In this document: positions 21,401 to 33,522 of the stretch, in pieces
How positions within the stretch are numbered: the stretch's first letter is position 1
How the letters are laid out: each line of letters begins with the position of its first letter
Assembly: GCA_015680685.1 (NCBI GenBank)
Contig: MNCI01025375.1
Span: 55,783-107,614, forward strand
Reading direction: 5' to 3'
Source: Gnetum montanum
Lineage: Eukaryota; Streptophyta; Gnetopsida; Gnetales; Gnetaceae
DNA length: 51,832 nucleotides
Translations under genes and position numbers: made by a program
The notes under the pieces: generated by a model
What the model was told of the DNA's origin: nothing
The model's database searches: none
What the model saw: only the letters and a program-made list of their open reading frames with translations

Positions 21401-22960
21401 GAGCATCCTAGAGAATGCACAATTGATCTTTATCAGGGATATACCAACGAATCAGGTCATCAATGCATACCTTGTAAATGTGTCAATTGATTTCCATGAA
21501 GTATTTGTCCTGATGAAGAAATTGTTGCTTCTTTCTCAAGTCAAGATCTTGTGGCATTTACTAAGTGAGAAGATAGATGAGGATGTCATTGTACCATGTT
21601 GTTTCTATGGGTACTTGATCATTTATTGCTCTTGTAAAGAGGAGTTTGTTTTGAAACTAATCAAAGAGTGGGTTGTCCTTCTCCTTATTATCCCATCTTA
21701 ATCAAGAGAGGTGGTTATCGACCACATTCTTGGTTCCTTTTCAATCTACCATTATGAGATTGAATTCCTGCAAGATCACAAGCCACTATATGATACGAGG
21801 GCTCACTATTGGTTTGTTCATTAGGAATGAAGATGGCACTAGGTTTATATGAACAAATACTTTATAACTAAGCACATAGTACCTGAAATTTTCAAGAGCA
21901 TACACCATTGCCATTAGTTCTTTCTCCGTGGTGATGTAATTCAGCTATGCACCTACAATGCTTCGACTTACGTAGTGGATGTAATATGAACATTTTTTAT
22001 CATCCAACTATGTAAGCACTACTTCCAAATCATAATTAGATGGATATGTCATTATGTAAAATGGTCTGGACTAGTCTGGTGCTCATAGAATTGAAGTTTC
22101 TACGAGTTTTTCCTTTAACTATTGGAATGCATATTTGCACTCCTTAATCTAGATGATTGAAACATCTTTCTTTGTTGGCTTGACTAGTGGCTTTACGATC
22201 TTAGAGAAATTCTCTATGAGTTATCGGTAGTAGCCAATATGTCTAAGGAATGATTAGATATATTTAACTATCTTTGGTTGTTGTGTTATTTCTTGGATGT
22301 CCCTTATCTTCTCCGAGTCTAACTCAATCCCTTCTTGTGAAATTTAGTGTCCCAACAAAATGTCTTCTTGGACCATGAGATGATCCTTTTGCTAGTTGAG
22401 TCACAAATTTGTTTCCACACATATTTTTAGTACTTGCTTAAGGTGGTCTAAGGCTTGCTCAAACATATCTCCATAGGTGGAAAAGTCATCCCTAAATACT
22501 TCCATGCCACTACTAATTTGCCGCTGGGAGATGCTAAGGACCAGGCATTGAAATGTTGTAGGGGCATTACATAGACCAAATGGCATCTTACAATATGCAA
22601 AAGTCCCCTAGGGACTCATGAATGTTTTATTGGCCTAATTTTCTAGCATAATTTAGAATTGGTTATAACCACTATAACCATCTAAGAAGCTATAATAGCA
22701 ATGTCCAAAGATAGTGTCCAACACTTGGTCCACAAATGGCAAAGGAAAATGATCCTTAAATGTTGCCATATTCAATAGCCTAAAGTCAATGTAGACCTAC
22801 CACTTTCCACCTTTCTTTGGCATAATTACAAGTGGGCTAATCCACTCACTATCTACTATGGAATAGATGAACCTTGTCTTGAGGAGTTGTTCTATTTTCT
22901 CATTGATGATCTGCTTTAATTTGGGGTTCAGCCATCTCTATGGTTGTCTCCCTGGCATCA
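21401..22960 (-). pseudogene. pol: RT and RNase H of element B, broken
   Basis: On the minus strand from right to left: the WRV-like start near 22800, FLDGYSGYNQF-like sequence near 22680, MPFGLCNAPTTFQCLV then GMEVFRDDFSTYGD (22401-22586), SFLRHIGYYR-like near 22240, and the RNase H blocks (SNYDLEVVLT near 22030 and TTEKELMAMVYAL near 21920). In the YMDD-type box, Met is Arg here (FRDD), and stops are numerous. The ~10 residues between FQCLV and GMEVF are present, which shows that A lost them. Confidence 0.7.
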
Positions 22961-23399
22961 TGGATGGGTCAATGTAAATGTGATGCTGGCATATCCTTGG
23001 ATAGATTCTTGTTAGCTCAAGATATAACCAATTAAAGGCTATTGGCCATTTGTTAACCACCTTTAACAACCTTTGTTTTATTCAGGAGCAAGTTTGACAT
23101 TGATTATGACCAACTTACCATTGTTTAAGAATGCATACGTAATTCCAATTACTAGGATTTTCAACTCTAGGAGCTTCTATTTGAAGTTATCAGGGATTCC
23201 CAAGTCTCCCCAACAAGTATCATCATCTTCTTCCTCAGAGAGTTGGTGATGAACTTGCTCAAGTTCATCCATGCTTTCAACATAAGTGCATGTTAGGCTC
23301 TTAGTTAGTTCCATGCATAATGTGCTACTATTTGAGTTAGCTATCAGCCATTGGGTTTCCTCCTATTTTGTGGCTACTACATATAGACACCTTTGAATA

Positions 23400-23990
23400 T
23401 CTGTTTCTTGTGCATACTATTTGCATGCTTTAATGTATGTACTTTTGATGGACCAAATATTTTGCATCCAATTACACCCATTATTGTTGTACACGATGCA
23501 TGGAATACACTTCTTCTCTAGCCTTTCAAATTCATTTTCCTTAGATATTTCCAAGGAGAGGTCCCTTATGCCCATTTGTGCATCTACTGTGCTTAACCAA
23601 GCCCTTCCCATAATGATGGGGAAGTCACCTTTGTAGTTTTTGACCTTGATCACTAAAAAATTGACAAGATAGGACCACCCACTAAGTATGATCACAATGT
23701 CCTCCACCAATCCCAAGGAAATAGTGATTGACTAGTTTGCCAATTCTAAATGGATATTACTCTTCTTGAGAGGTGGTAGGTTCCATGGCTTGTACTTGTC
23801 ATGAGAGTTGAGATTGACACCAGAACTAGAATCAAGAAGAGCCTTGCATGGCTCATGTTTAGCAATCTATAGGTAAATGAGTGGATTTCTAGGGTTAGAT
23901 CTTTTCATGGAAATATTGCCAATCTTGATTCAATCGAAAACAACGAGTTAACATCACAGTGTAGATTTAAGGTGGTGTTTAGTTTGAAGG
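23400..23990 (-). pseudogene. pol: aspartic protease of element B, broken
   Basis: ALLDSSSGVNLN (about 23812-23850) replaces LLDSGSGVNLIS; the Gly of the D-S-G triad is Ser. The second half, FLVIKVKNYKGDFPIIMGRA then WLSTVDAQMGI, lies in the frame 23417-23716. The linker to RT (23000-23400) is decayed. Confidence 0.7.
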
Positions 23991-23999
23991 ACACTCAAA

Positions 24000-26504
24000 G
24001 GTGTTTGATGCAGAGCATGAGGTTGTTGGGGATGCAAGGTGATCAATAACATTAGGTTATGAGGGTTTAGGAGGACTGTTGGATTAGAAAAAGGGTTGTT
24101 TCTTGGATCAATTGTTCAAACCACTTGGTGGAAAAGTTGGTTGTGAGTGTAGCTCTCGTAGAATTTCGTTGCTATGGTTATGGAGGAATTTCTCCCTACA
24201 TGAATAGAGTAGGAGGTAACTAGGTTGAGGGTGGAGGGACATGTGTAGATGGATGTGGAGGGTGGTATGGATATGGGCTCTCTCCTTGAGTAGATGGTGA
24301 ATGTGTTCAGTGGTACCCTGGGGGGTAATAATGATGTTGAAATGAGGCATGGCTTGTAGAACTTATTGGAGAAATAGGTTGCTGAACATAGTACCTGTAT
24401 GGATCTAATTGCCTGTAAGGGTACTGCTACCTTGGCGGTCGCATTCCCCATGATTATGGTTGGTTCGATTGTTGATATTGCTCATATGATTGTGGTGGAG
24501 CTCCACTTGGGTAATAAGCTCATTGTTGCTAGTGGAACTACTTTGGATTGCCTTGAGGATAAGGTAATCATTTGGGTGCCTATCAATGTGCTAGTTGAGG
24601 ATTCAATGCATACATCCTAGAATCTTGTAAGTGTGACACCATAGGGAAACACCATTTTGGATATTCATATTAACAGATGTCACATATAGTATCATCATCA
24701 GAGTTAGTTTCCACAACTTCGTCTATGGCAGCAGCTTTGCCCTTACCTCTATAGTAGGCATGTTTAGCTTCTTTTCATCTCTTGCATTCATGATCACTAG
24801 TTTGTTCTTTGGATGCTTCAGTAATATTCATAGTAGTTTGGAGCTTATCATCTAAAGAGTTCCATAATTTATCAACCTTTGCTAAAGTGTCAGAAATAGA
24901 TTTTTGAATAGGCAGGGTTTTCTTGTTCACCACTTCGTTGAGTGGTGACTTCTCCTTGTCAAAAAATTGGACCTCTCTTTTCCAAATGGAAGGGTCCCTA
25001 TTATACTCTTCCTTAATTTCCCTCTTTCACAAATCACCTTCTTCTTTTGCTACCTACTTGATAAGCCTTTGGATATGATGAGCTCTTAATTTAGACAATC
25101 TTGCTTGGGCATAAATCTAAAGAGTTCTTCTAGGTTTTACTCTAATCCCATATATAATGTGGTGGAGTTGTTCCTTTTGAGAATAACCATAGCTAGGGCA
25201 TTGATGTAAGAGTGAATAGTATCTACCCATGGTAGCATCTAAGGGTTCATGTGTTCCTTGTTTCCAACCTTGGATTTGCCTTCTCAAGTTAGACACTCTA
25301 GAGTATGTCTGGTATTTATCATTAAATAGCTTTAACATTGTATTCCATCAACAAATGGATTTCAACTCCAAGGACTAGTAACAACTTTTGGCTTCCTTGA
25401 TGAGTGTCATGAGGAAAAGCTTGAGTTTCTACTAATCATTTTCAATGTTCTATAAGGCACAGGCATCATGGAAAGCTTGTGGATGTGTCTATGGATCAAA
25501 ATTGTATCCCCTCTCAAATCTTGGGATATTATTCATGTCTAAGCGCTTGATCTGACTATCTTTCATATGCTTGGTTGGAATTTTAACTACCTCTTCAATG
25601 TTAAGCATACTTCTAGTCACCATCAAAGGTTCATCATTGTCATTGTGTTGATGACGCTGATGATGGTTTCTAACACCTCTGTGTTCTTGATGGCCTTGAT
25701 GGTCATTGTTGTCTTGTGGATCACCTCATCATGATTATTTTGATGGTGGATTTTATGAGAACTGGTAGATGAAGAGAAATGTTTGGAATTGGATGAAGAG
25801 GATGTAGAGGAAGGTGGAACTCCACCACCACTGTAATGTCTGCCATCACCTCTTCGTTCATTATGACCACCATCCTTAGATTCCTTGCCATTGTGATGTT
25901 TACCAGAGTCCCTACCTTGATTGTCACTTTTTCTTAAAACTATTTTATGAATAGTGGATTGTAGGTTTAGGCTCACACCCTCATTGCTGGCAATAAGGGG
26001 TGGAGAATCTTCATGCTGAGAACCTTCAAAGGGAGGATCCTCATTGTCATCTTGATTTAGGAGGAATAAGGGATTAGTGAAATGTTTTCACTTTGGAAGA
26101 TCATGGTGCTTCGCCTTGTGTTAATCTCACTTGCCTTGTGTTTCAGTGGGATGGTAATCATGAGTATCATGATCGTTCACAATGTATTCCTTGTGAAGAT
26201 TCGAGATGCCTAACTTTTTAAGGGCTAGAAGAAGCATCATGGGCATAGATTAATCGAGAGGCAAGATGATGTTTTTCCTCCATATCACATCGTCGCAATT
26301 GTTCATCTTAATGTAGGATGAAGGTGAAGTCTGGTATGTACTCATTTGGATGAGTATATACCACTTTGGACTCTTGTGGGACCGATAGTTTAACATCTTC
26401 ATGCCTATGAGAAAAAGAAAACATTTTGAAAAAAAAATAAGATTATCAATGTGCTTTTGTAATTGGATGCCATTCAAGAGTGATGTTGACCTTGGTTTGT
26501 CCAA
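24000..26504 (-). pseudogene. gag: gag of element B, broken
   Basis: Minus strand. The N-terminus near 26400 has a YTHPNEYIPDFTFIL-type block that matches E2 (34918 on). A His/Gly/Ser-rich low-complexity region is read at 25623-25976. The capsid-like part MLKLFNDKYQTYSRVSNLRR and its RQIQGWKQ continuation are at 25117-25338, nearly the same as in A. The zinc knuckle is decayed: CDIC-YEYPKWCF (24640-24690), with His changed to Tyr. A Pro/His/Tyr-rich stretch (24100-24450) leads to PR. Stops break it at least every ~100 codons. Confidence 0.7.
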
Positions 26505-26557
26505 TGATATTAATAATGTTTACTAATCCTTGATAGCATATGTTTCAACAAATAAAG

Positions 26558-26575
26558 TCCCCGAAAATGGTGCCA
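26558..26575 (-). promoter_or_regulatory. primer-binding site of element B (tRNA-Asp type)
   Basis: The minus strand reads TGGCACCATTTTCGGGGA. It matches the tRNA-Asp-complementary PBS of Athila-type elements, TGGCGCCGTTGCCGGGGA (from memory of the family), at 14 of 18 positions. It lies one base from the LTR end ...CATCA. Three of the four differences are transitions. Confidence 0.7.
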
Positions 26576-27177
26576 ATGATGAGTAGCGAGGTACCGCTAC
26601 ATCCAACGATACAAATCACAAAGCGTTCATGTGCGATCTGATTGAATTCTATGGACTTTATAGTTTCTAGTACACTAGTCTTCTAGGACCTTACCCTAAG
26701 GTTGTTCATTTTCTTCTCGATTACACTTGTGAAGTAAAAAGGTATGGTTAAGTGAAATTGAGGCTTATGATTTTTATCATTTTACATTTTATGTTTTTGG
26801 GTGCTTGAAGAGAGAGAGAGAGATAGAGTAATGTAATGACTAATTTAAATTAACTAACTATTTGTTATCTAACTAATCCTAACATAAGAATTAGTTCCCA
26901 CTTTTCGTACACATCATGAATCCACGTATCCATTGCTGGATTACCAAGTGCTACACTACTGGGCACACCAAGCAGTAATGTTGCTGGGATTACCAAGTGA
27001 ATACATGCTATGTTTTAAGCGGTCATACTTATGTATTTAATCTATTTAGGTTAACTTGCTTAATTAACTTAGTCAACTTAATTACTGGAAAATATTGAAT
27101 AAATAACTAAAAATATTAAATGCATAAATAAAACATTTAAACTATCCAGAATGCTACAAGGTTTATCAAGAAGTTTA

Positions 27178-27231
27178 TCTTTATTGCTGCATACATTGTT
27201 GTTTTAAGGTACAACAATGCTCGAATAAAGA
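27178..27231 (-). promoter_or_regulatory. R-region hairpin with AATAAA, element B 5' LTR
   Basis: Outer stem TCTTTATT (27178-27185) with AATAAAGA (27224-27231). Inner stem CATTGTTGT (27194-27202) with ACAACAATG (27211-27219), nine perfect pairs. The inner-stem sequence differs from that of A while pairing is kept. Confidence 0.65.
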
Positions 27232-27356
27232 TCTGTACACTCAATGATTCCTACTATGGGCACTTGGGAAAAATATTCTAACTTTTAACTAAACAAACTG
27301 CAAGAGCTCTGCTACTACTATGAATTCTCATGCTATAAATGTGGCTGATGAGCACA

Positions 27357-27364
27357 TATTTATA
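27357..27364 (-). promoter_or_regulatory. TATA box of element B LTR
   Basis: TATAAATA on the minus strand (TATTTATA on plus). The same box is at 17025-17032 in the 3' LTR fragment. Confidence 0.6.
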
Positions 27365-27479
27365 GGCCAAGATAGACCCTTGCGTCAATGGGGCCATGTC
27401 GATGCAACAGACTGCATTAATGGGTCCTAGTTGATGTAACAAACTATGTTTCATAAATGTTCATTAGCTAGATGTAGAG

Positions 27480-28330
27480 AATATTATGTTCTCTTGGTTG
27501 AAATGTAGAAATAAAAATAAATTTAGATAAGGAACAAATCACTTTCCATGATCCTGTAATAAACATAGATGTGGAAATTAAGAAGATCACTATAGATAAA
27601 ATAAGTGCTTCCCTCAACTCTTCTAAGGATTTGGAAGTGTTTAACATTGAACATGCCAACACTAATATCGTACTCCTAGATTCATTAGAGCAAACATGAA
27701 AGTATAAGAAGGAAAGTGATAGGCAAATAAAGATGCTATTAGACCAACTTGAGCTCATAGAAGTAGAGGTTCAAGATAGCAGTATGGTTAGGCACAAACC
27801 TCCTCCACATGCATACTAGATAGAAAGAAATAAATTAGTGGAATTCTAAAGAGCCTTAATGAAAAAGGAAGTGGTCTATACTAGCTATAACATGCTCAAT
27901 GAAAAGCTTATGGAATTTAGTTATAGCATGGAAAGTTTAGGGAAGGAAGCATTAAACCAATAACTAGTGGTACAAAAGGGAGTATTGAAAGCTACTAAAA
28001 GAGAATAGAGGTCTCTATATAGATAAAGAAATAAGAAGCTTATTTATTAAACAAACAAATATAGAAGAGTTATTTGAAGATTTTGCGTAAAGTATGGTAA
28101 TTATCACATCGATAGAGGAATAGAGGGGTCCTCAAGAAGAACTTGCTACAAAAGGAAAATATGAAGATATTCCCCCAAAGTTGTTAAAGATGTATGAAGA
28201 AGAATGGACAGCCATTCTATCAAAGATTCCAAGTTCAGCTTTTGACATTTTGAATACAACCAACTTGAGCTTGGAGGAGATAAATCAATGGATCCTTAAG
28301 ATCTATGAAGAGACCCAAGGTAAGCATTAA
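27480..28330 (+). pseudogene. unrecognised coding-like stretch, Lys/Glu/Leu-rich, with splice-donor-like end
   Basis: One plus frame can be followed with scattered stops. Readable blocks include SASLNSSKDLEVFNIEHAN, RQIKMLLDQLELIEVEVQDS and MLNEKLMEFSYSMESLGKEA (a coiled-coil-like charge pattern). A clean 64-codon run at 28136-28330 contains YEDIPPKLLKMYEEEWTAI and SLEEINQWILKIYEE. Just before its TAA the DNA reads CCCAAG|GTAAGC (GT at 28320-28321), a strong donor match. It lies directly beyond the B 5' LTR. It may be a relic of a related ORF3 on the plus strand or of a host gene exon; I cannot decide. Confidence 0.4.
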
Positions 28331-29380
28331 GACTTGAGTACTTATTTTATTTTATTCCATCTAAAAGATAAAGTAAAATAAAATAAACTTATTTGGTCTT
28401 AATTATTTGTATGCAAACCCTAGAGAGAGCATCCATATCACATCAATAGAAGAGCCAACGTTGATGTAGATTGATTAAGATGCTAAGGAAGAAGCCACTA
28501 AAAATATTAAATCTACATTATTTCTTTCTAACATGATTGTTTTATAATAAACATCAAGTGTGATTAACATGAGTAGTTGACATAACATTGAAAGTTATAA
28601 TATGCATCGAACTTTGTAAAAAGAAGTTTTTGAAAAGAAATAAAGTCTACATTTACATTAATTTTGAATTGGTCTTTTTTCTACATAGTAATAGCTAAAA
28701 TTTATACGACATGTCAAAGCTTATAACCATTTGTTAACATTTCCTATTAATAAAAAATGATGAAGGGAAAAATTAAAGAAAATTCATTAACCATCATTGC
28801 CTCATGATAGCAAATAACAAAAGATAAATAAAAGTAAAATCCTAACATGCACTAGTAGATGTTCACCACTTAATGGGAAACAAAAGATGGTAAAAAAGTA
28901 GGAAAGAGATTACTAAAGCTTATGGATCTACAGTTGTCATGTTCATAATAAACTTCTAAGCAGTTGAGTAAGAAGGATAAGGACAATCCTTCTTCTTAGG
29001 CAAGGATATATTTAGTTCACTAAAACCTAAGTAAATAAATTCAACATCAAAAGAAGACTTGTTGCCCAAGTCTATAGAATCATAGGTAACCTCAATGTTC
29101 TTAAAAGAGTAGAGAATTATAGACTTGTTTATAGGTTCAAGCTAGATTTCAACTAGTTTACTACTAAGTTGATAGGAACTTACTTTTCAATCTAGGTGAG
29201 AGATAATAGAAATTTTCCTATCTACAAAGATAACTACTTGACAATTATGAATGGATATGTGTATCTCTGATGTATAGTGAAACACCACCAAGAAAATTCA
29301 TGTTGCAAATTGTAACTTTCATCTTCCAACTTGAGGCAAGATTTTATTGTAAATGTAAGATTTGTAGTCCATGAGCTGTA
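28331..29380. other. AT-rich DNA, nothing recognised
   Basis: No frame longer than ~50 codons, no LTR-like ends and no match to other parts of the window that I can see. Confidence 0.4.
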
Positions 29381-29499
29381 GTATTGCATAGTTTAACTTT
29401 TGGGACTGAAAAATGCCTTAGAAGTTGCTATCACCTGACTTCCCTAGTGATAAAAGTCACCTCCTATTTATATTTGGGCTTGGAAAGGTTGAAAATGCC

Positions 29500-31230
29500 T
29501 TGGGAATTGCCAAATTTATCATTTTCATGGTTTTTTTGTAGAGGTATAGCCTCAACTACGCTAGAACCATATACCCCAGCATAGATGGTATTAGGTTTTC
29601 ATTTCCAAGTAAAAGCTAGCATAGTCACCAACAAAACCTAGTGTAGATGCACAGATCTACTGTTGGAATTGTTGGGCTTTCCATTTTCCTAATTGTGGCT
29701 AGCATAGTTACCCCAACTTTTCAACAGTTGAAGCATGACTAGTGTAGATATCATGTTCACTAGTAGTTTTTAGCAATCTCAGCATAGTCCACCAAGGTCA
29801 ATATAGTTGAGATGGTGCCAATGTAGTTACAAAAGTATGTTTATTATTTATAGTATTCAAATAAGCTTTGGTGGCTATGATGTATTAAGACTTACTATAA
29901 ATGGTCACCTACCTTGAGAATTATAGTCATTACACCTGCAAATAAACATCAATTTGTTAGTAACCATGATAGTGATGTATAGAGCCTAAAATCAACTATC
30001 CCACAATCTATAAAAGCCAAATGTGAACAGCTTATTGGGGTTCCATAACTTGAAAGTAGTTACAAATTTTTGCAACCAAGAGCCTTTTGTAACCTTGAAG
30101 CACCTTTGAGAGCCATTTGATATCTATGATGGGCATTAGATACTCTCAATGTGATACCATTGCATCAAGGGTGGAATTCCATCTATGACTAAAGTTGCAA
30201 ATTTTGGAAAAAAGTAGCAAGGAGTTGCTAGAAACTGGGGTTGGGGAGTATCCGGATCATGGATTTTGAGTATAGAATGCAACCTGCTAGCTCTAATAGA
30301 CTTCAAGCTATATCCAAGAGAACTTCTTGTGCACCCAAGCACACAAATCTATACTTCTTGAACCTTGTACTTTATGCATTTTTCCATTTTAATAAAGTTA
30401 TAGTTCATTGTTGTGCAGATTTAAGTTCAAGTTTTAATTTCTGTGTTTATTTTCATTTAGGATTTGCAATTCTATTTTCATTTCCATCATTGCTTACATT
30501 TCCATAAGTCCCTAGGTGATCGGCCATACCATCTAGGGTGCCTTGAATCCTATTTTACTGAGGCCCTTGGGATTCAAGGCTAAAGCTATTTGACACCTGA
30601 GATTTTTTGGTTTCCATTCCAACAACCAAATTTTTTAGGCGCTACAATTTTCTAGCTCTAGAAGGAGGGCCTCCATCGAAATTCTTAGACCAAAGATCCT
30701 TTTCTAGTATTTTACATTTTTAAATTTCAAAACCTACAAACATATTCCATCAAAGCCAATGTTGCTGCCCAAGTCCCTACCCAAATACCTAGCATAGTTG
30801 TGGTAATTATGTTGGGTTTCTACTGTACTTTCACAATAATTATTGGATTTATTTGAACCAACATAGTTTACCTTGAAGACCCAAATGCAAAACCTAGTTC
30901 TGTTCAAAAACCCAAATCTGTTTGATGTGAAATTTAGTAGAAAAACAAGCTAGTGTAGGCACTCTTATGACTCTAGCGTAGTCATTGGGAAACCTCAAGT
31001 TTTAGTAGTTAATTTCTTAACTCCAACGTATCTCAAAGAGAAAATATTTCAAGCTTGGTATTACGGAGTGAAAACCATTTTTCCCATCCCCTAACTCAGA
31101 GTAGTTGGTTGGAAATTAGAGTGGTCTACTGCACCAACCTCCAACGTAGATCTTGATGGAAAGGCTAACGATGTTAGTGCTTCCATATGAAACACTATCT
31201 ACTGCATAGTACATAGCCTTCTATTGCACA
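29500..31230 (+). repeat. array of degenerate CTAGCGTAGT-like motifs, probable old LTR/leader
   Basis: At least fifteen scattered variants of (C)TAGC(A/G)TAGT, such as CTAGCATAGTC, CTAGTGTAGAT, CTAGCGTAGTC and CCAGCATAGAT, occur in two clusters (29540-29830 and 30785-31230). Between them lies ordinary AT-rich DNA. At 30635-30680 AGGCGCTACAATTTTCTAGC precedes a purine-rich GAAGGAGGGCC, which could be a decayed PBS-like and leader region before the gag relic at 31240. No second LTR was found. Confidence 0.35.
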
Positions 31231-31239
31231 GTATTTTAC

Positions 31240-32760
31240 AAAAATACTTTTTCTATTGCCTTTTCATTTACTATCAACTACACTCATGGATAATTCTACT
31301 AGCTTGAATTTTTACTAAAAATAGTAAAAAGTTAAAACAACCTCTTTGATCATGTCTTTTAGCCAATCTACTATTCTAACTTCACTGATGCTAAATCTAG
31401 CCAACAAGTAGTAAGAGTTTATGACCCTCAAGATCCTGTTTTAGCTAACTGTAGGTAATCACTCAATCTCATTGGGTGAAGCCTAGAATTTTTAGTGGTA
31501 AACAAAAATCATTACCACTTCATTTGTGCCAAAATTTAGGGTGGCATGCTTATTCCAAGAATGGAAGCAAAGGCCAAAAGAGAATATGAGCTAATCCACT
31601 ATGATGGGAAGGAATACATGCCTTCCTTGTACGATAAAATATCATTGAACAAACTTATGCATGCATCCTTTCTTAATTACTTAAGATGGATGAAAAGGAT
31701 GGGAAGGCTAGCTAGGATGAGCAATAGAGGAAAGAAGATGAGTTCGGGGCTGAGTTTGAACATGAGAATCTCATGGGGGTGGGATGGATGGGGGGGACCT
31801 ATTTTAATAGTTGACTTCCAAAGCTACAATACCCACCTCAAATCCCCTCACCTCTTCCATAGGGCAAGACCCTCAGTTCTCAGCTTCTCCCTATCCAATC
31901 ATGTTTAGTTCAACGCCTATTATAGTAGTGTACTAAGAAAAATTGGTGTTGCAAACAAAAACCTTCCATTTTTCCATGCCTTTTGCCACATAACCATGGT
32001 CTGTGTGACCATCATTGATGGTTGTGATAACCACTAATTCCTTTTCAATCTAGATGGAGCCCAGAGTAGGACCTCAAGTGATCCAAGGGTCACATACCCC
32101 TTTTGTTTCCTTTGTGCCCCAAATACTAGCATAAACTTATTTTTTTTCTATTTAGTTCATCCATGACCATGATAACTCAACCTCTTCCTTCAGTGCCATA
32201 AACCATTGCAAGGCCATAGTCCTCCCAGCTTACACCTCAACCTTTCATGCAAATCCCATAATTCACAAGGGCACCCAAGGGATTGGATCAAGCTTTCTAA
32301 ATGATCTAGGACTCATTGGAAGAGTTACAATGGATCAAGGCTTCCATGTCTCAGATCATTAAAAATATGGATTTTTACCATGATGATCTTATTAGTCCTA
32401 TAGTACGACAACTAACTCTTCCCCCATGTGTCACGATACCTTAATTTACCAAGTACAATGGCAAGGGTGAATCCAGCTTATACCTTATAACCTTCCACTC
32501 CAAGTGCTTGCTATTACAAGCTTGGCCACATACAATAATGCACATGTTCCCTATGTCTCTTACAGGAAAAGCTTTAGATTGGTACCATGCCTTACCAGGA
32601 GGATCTATATCCTCACTGAAACACTTAATTTCATAATTCATTAATTGTTTTAGGTACAACTTAAAAGCTAACACAACCCTTGACAAACTAATTCATGCTA
32701 TAGTGCCCTTTTATTATGTTGGTCTAAATAATCTATTTACCAAAGATGAACTTGTTTAAT
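31240..32760 (+). pseudogene. gag: gag-like relic of a second Ty3/gypsy lineage
   Basis: The best block is at about 32520-32640: FPMSLTGKALDWYHALPGG then SISSLKHL, the standard plant Ty3/gypsy capsid motif (A-x-x-W-x-x-x-L-P, then S-F/L-x-x-L). Upstream (31800-32110) a Pro/Ser/Phe-rich stretch (QDPQFSASPYPIMFSSTP) fits the N-terminal region of such Gags. Stops and at least two frameshifts break it. It is not alignable with the gag of A, B or E1 and so belongs to another lineage. Its pol is absent from the window. Confidence 0.55.
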
Positions 32761-33239
32761 CCATTTATTACTTTAATTTGATGTTAATGTCATTGGTACT
32801 TGAATGTGTTGTAGGGTAACCTTTGTTCAATTGGTTTCCCATTGTCTAGAGTGGACATAACATGATAAAAATTTGAATAAGGGTAGTTGTGTGTGAAAGT
32901 CCTTTTCCATCTTTGCAAGCAAGATGCTAAAACAATTTTATTACTTCAATCTCAACAATTAGATTATGTTTTGTTGAGTTAAAATTTTTAAGATACATCC
33001 TAGTTTGTGAGTCAATTGTAATCTAATGTTATGTAAAATTTTGAAAAGTGTTTTGATGAATTTATCATGTGTTGTTATTTATAGGATTTTATTGTTGAGA
33101 AAAGTAAATATGATATGATTTGGATTCATAATGTATTGGGAACTTAATAGATTGAAATTTGATCTCATTCTTAAATAGAGCTAAGGTACTATGAATCATT
33201 GAACCAACTTTGAAATATATGTTATCTTCTACCATGCTT
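32761..33239. other. AT-rich DNA, nothing recognised
   Basis: No frame or repeat of note between the gag relic and the E2 LTR. Confidence 0.4.
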
Positions 33240-33282
33240 CATGTATAATGTAATTTGATGTAAAATTCTTATTGTGATTATT

Positions 33283-33316
33283 GACATCAGACCCTTGACA
33301 TCAGACCCTTGATATC
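33283..33316 (+). repeat. 14-bp tandem repeat in E2 LTR U3
   Basis: GACATCAGACCCTT at 33283-33296 and 33297-33310, then GATATCAGG. The third, partial unit merges into the palindrome array. Confidence 0.8.
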
Positions 33317-33522
33317 AGGTATGCGATATCATGACCTGGATAATGATATCAGATACACAATATTGCGATTTCTATGTAAGCCTATAAATACACCTTTGGA
33401 CACACAAGAATGAGTGTTAGAGCCAATAGGTGTAAGTGTAGAGTCTTTTTATTCATTTTTAGTTCATCTCAACTCTTTCCTCAATGCATGCCCATAGTGT
33501 GATGATTTGTAATTGTATGGAA

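Larger units (their letters stand above)
16874..27453 (-). mobile_element. element B: Athila/Tat-type retrotransposon with extra ORF3, decayed
   Basis: On the minus strand: 5' LTR (27453-26577), PBS (26575-26558), gag, PR, RT, RNaseH, IN, short spacer, ORF3, 3' LTR fragment. It is the only copy with a visible PBS. It is about 10.6 kb as it stands, more with the lost LTR part. CpG is nearly gone and stops are frequent in all frames, so it is older than A. The gag capsid region and IN motifs match A closely enough to place both in one superfamily. Confidence 0.85.
26577..27453 (-). repeat. 5' LTR of element B (about 877 bp)
   Basis: The plus-strand left end TGATGAGTAGC is identical to the left ends of the C and D LTRs (35240, 43590). 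The right end lies near TTTCA (27453, a few bases uncertain). It contains the minus-strand TATAAATA (plus 27357-27364), the hairpin (27178-27231), U5 with GGATTACCAAGTG repeats (26935-26995), and a (GA)n tract at 26809-26822. U3 carries repeats of the TCGATGCA/CCATTGA kind. Confidence 0.8.

Noticed and set aside
27205-27453. B LTR and E-type LTRs as unrelated families
   Set aside because: The R-region hairpin, TATAAATA placement, TGAT...ATCA ends and the U5 TTGGTAATCCCAG block are shared, so they belong to one superfamily.
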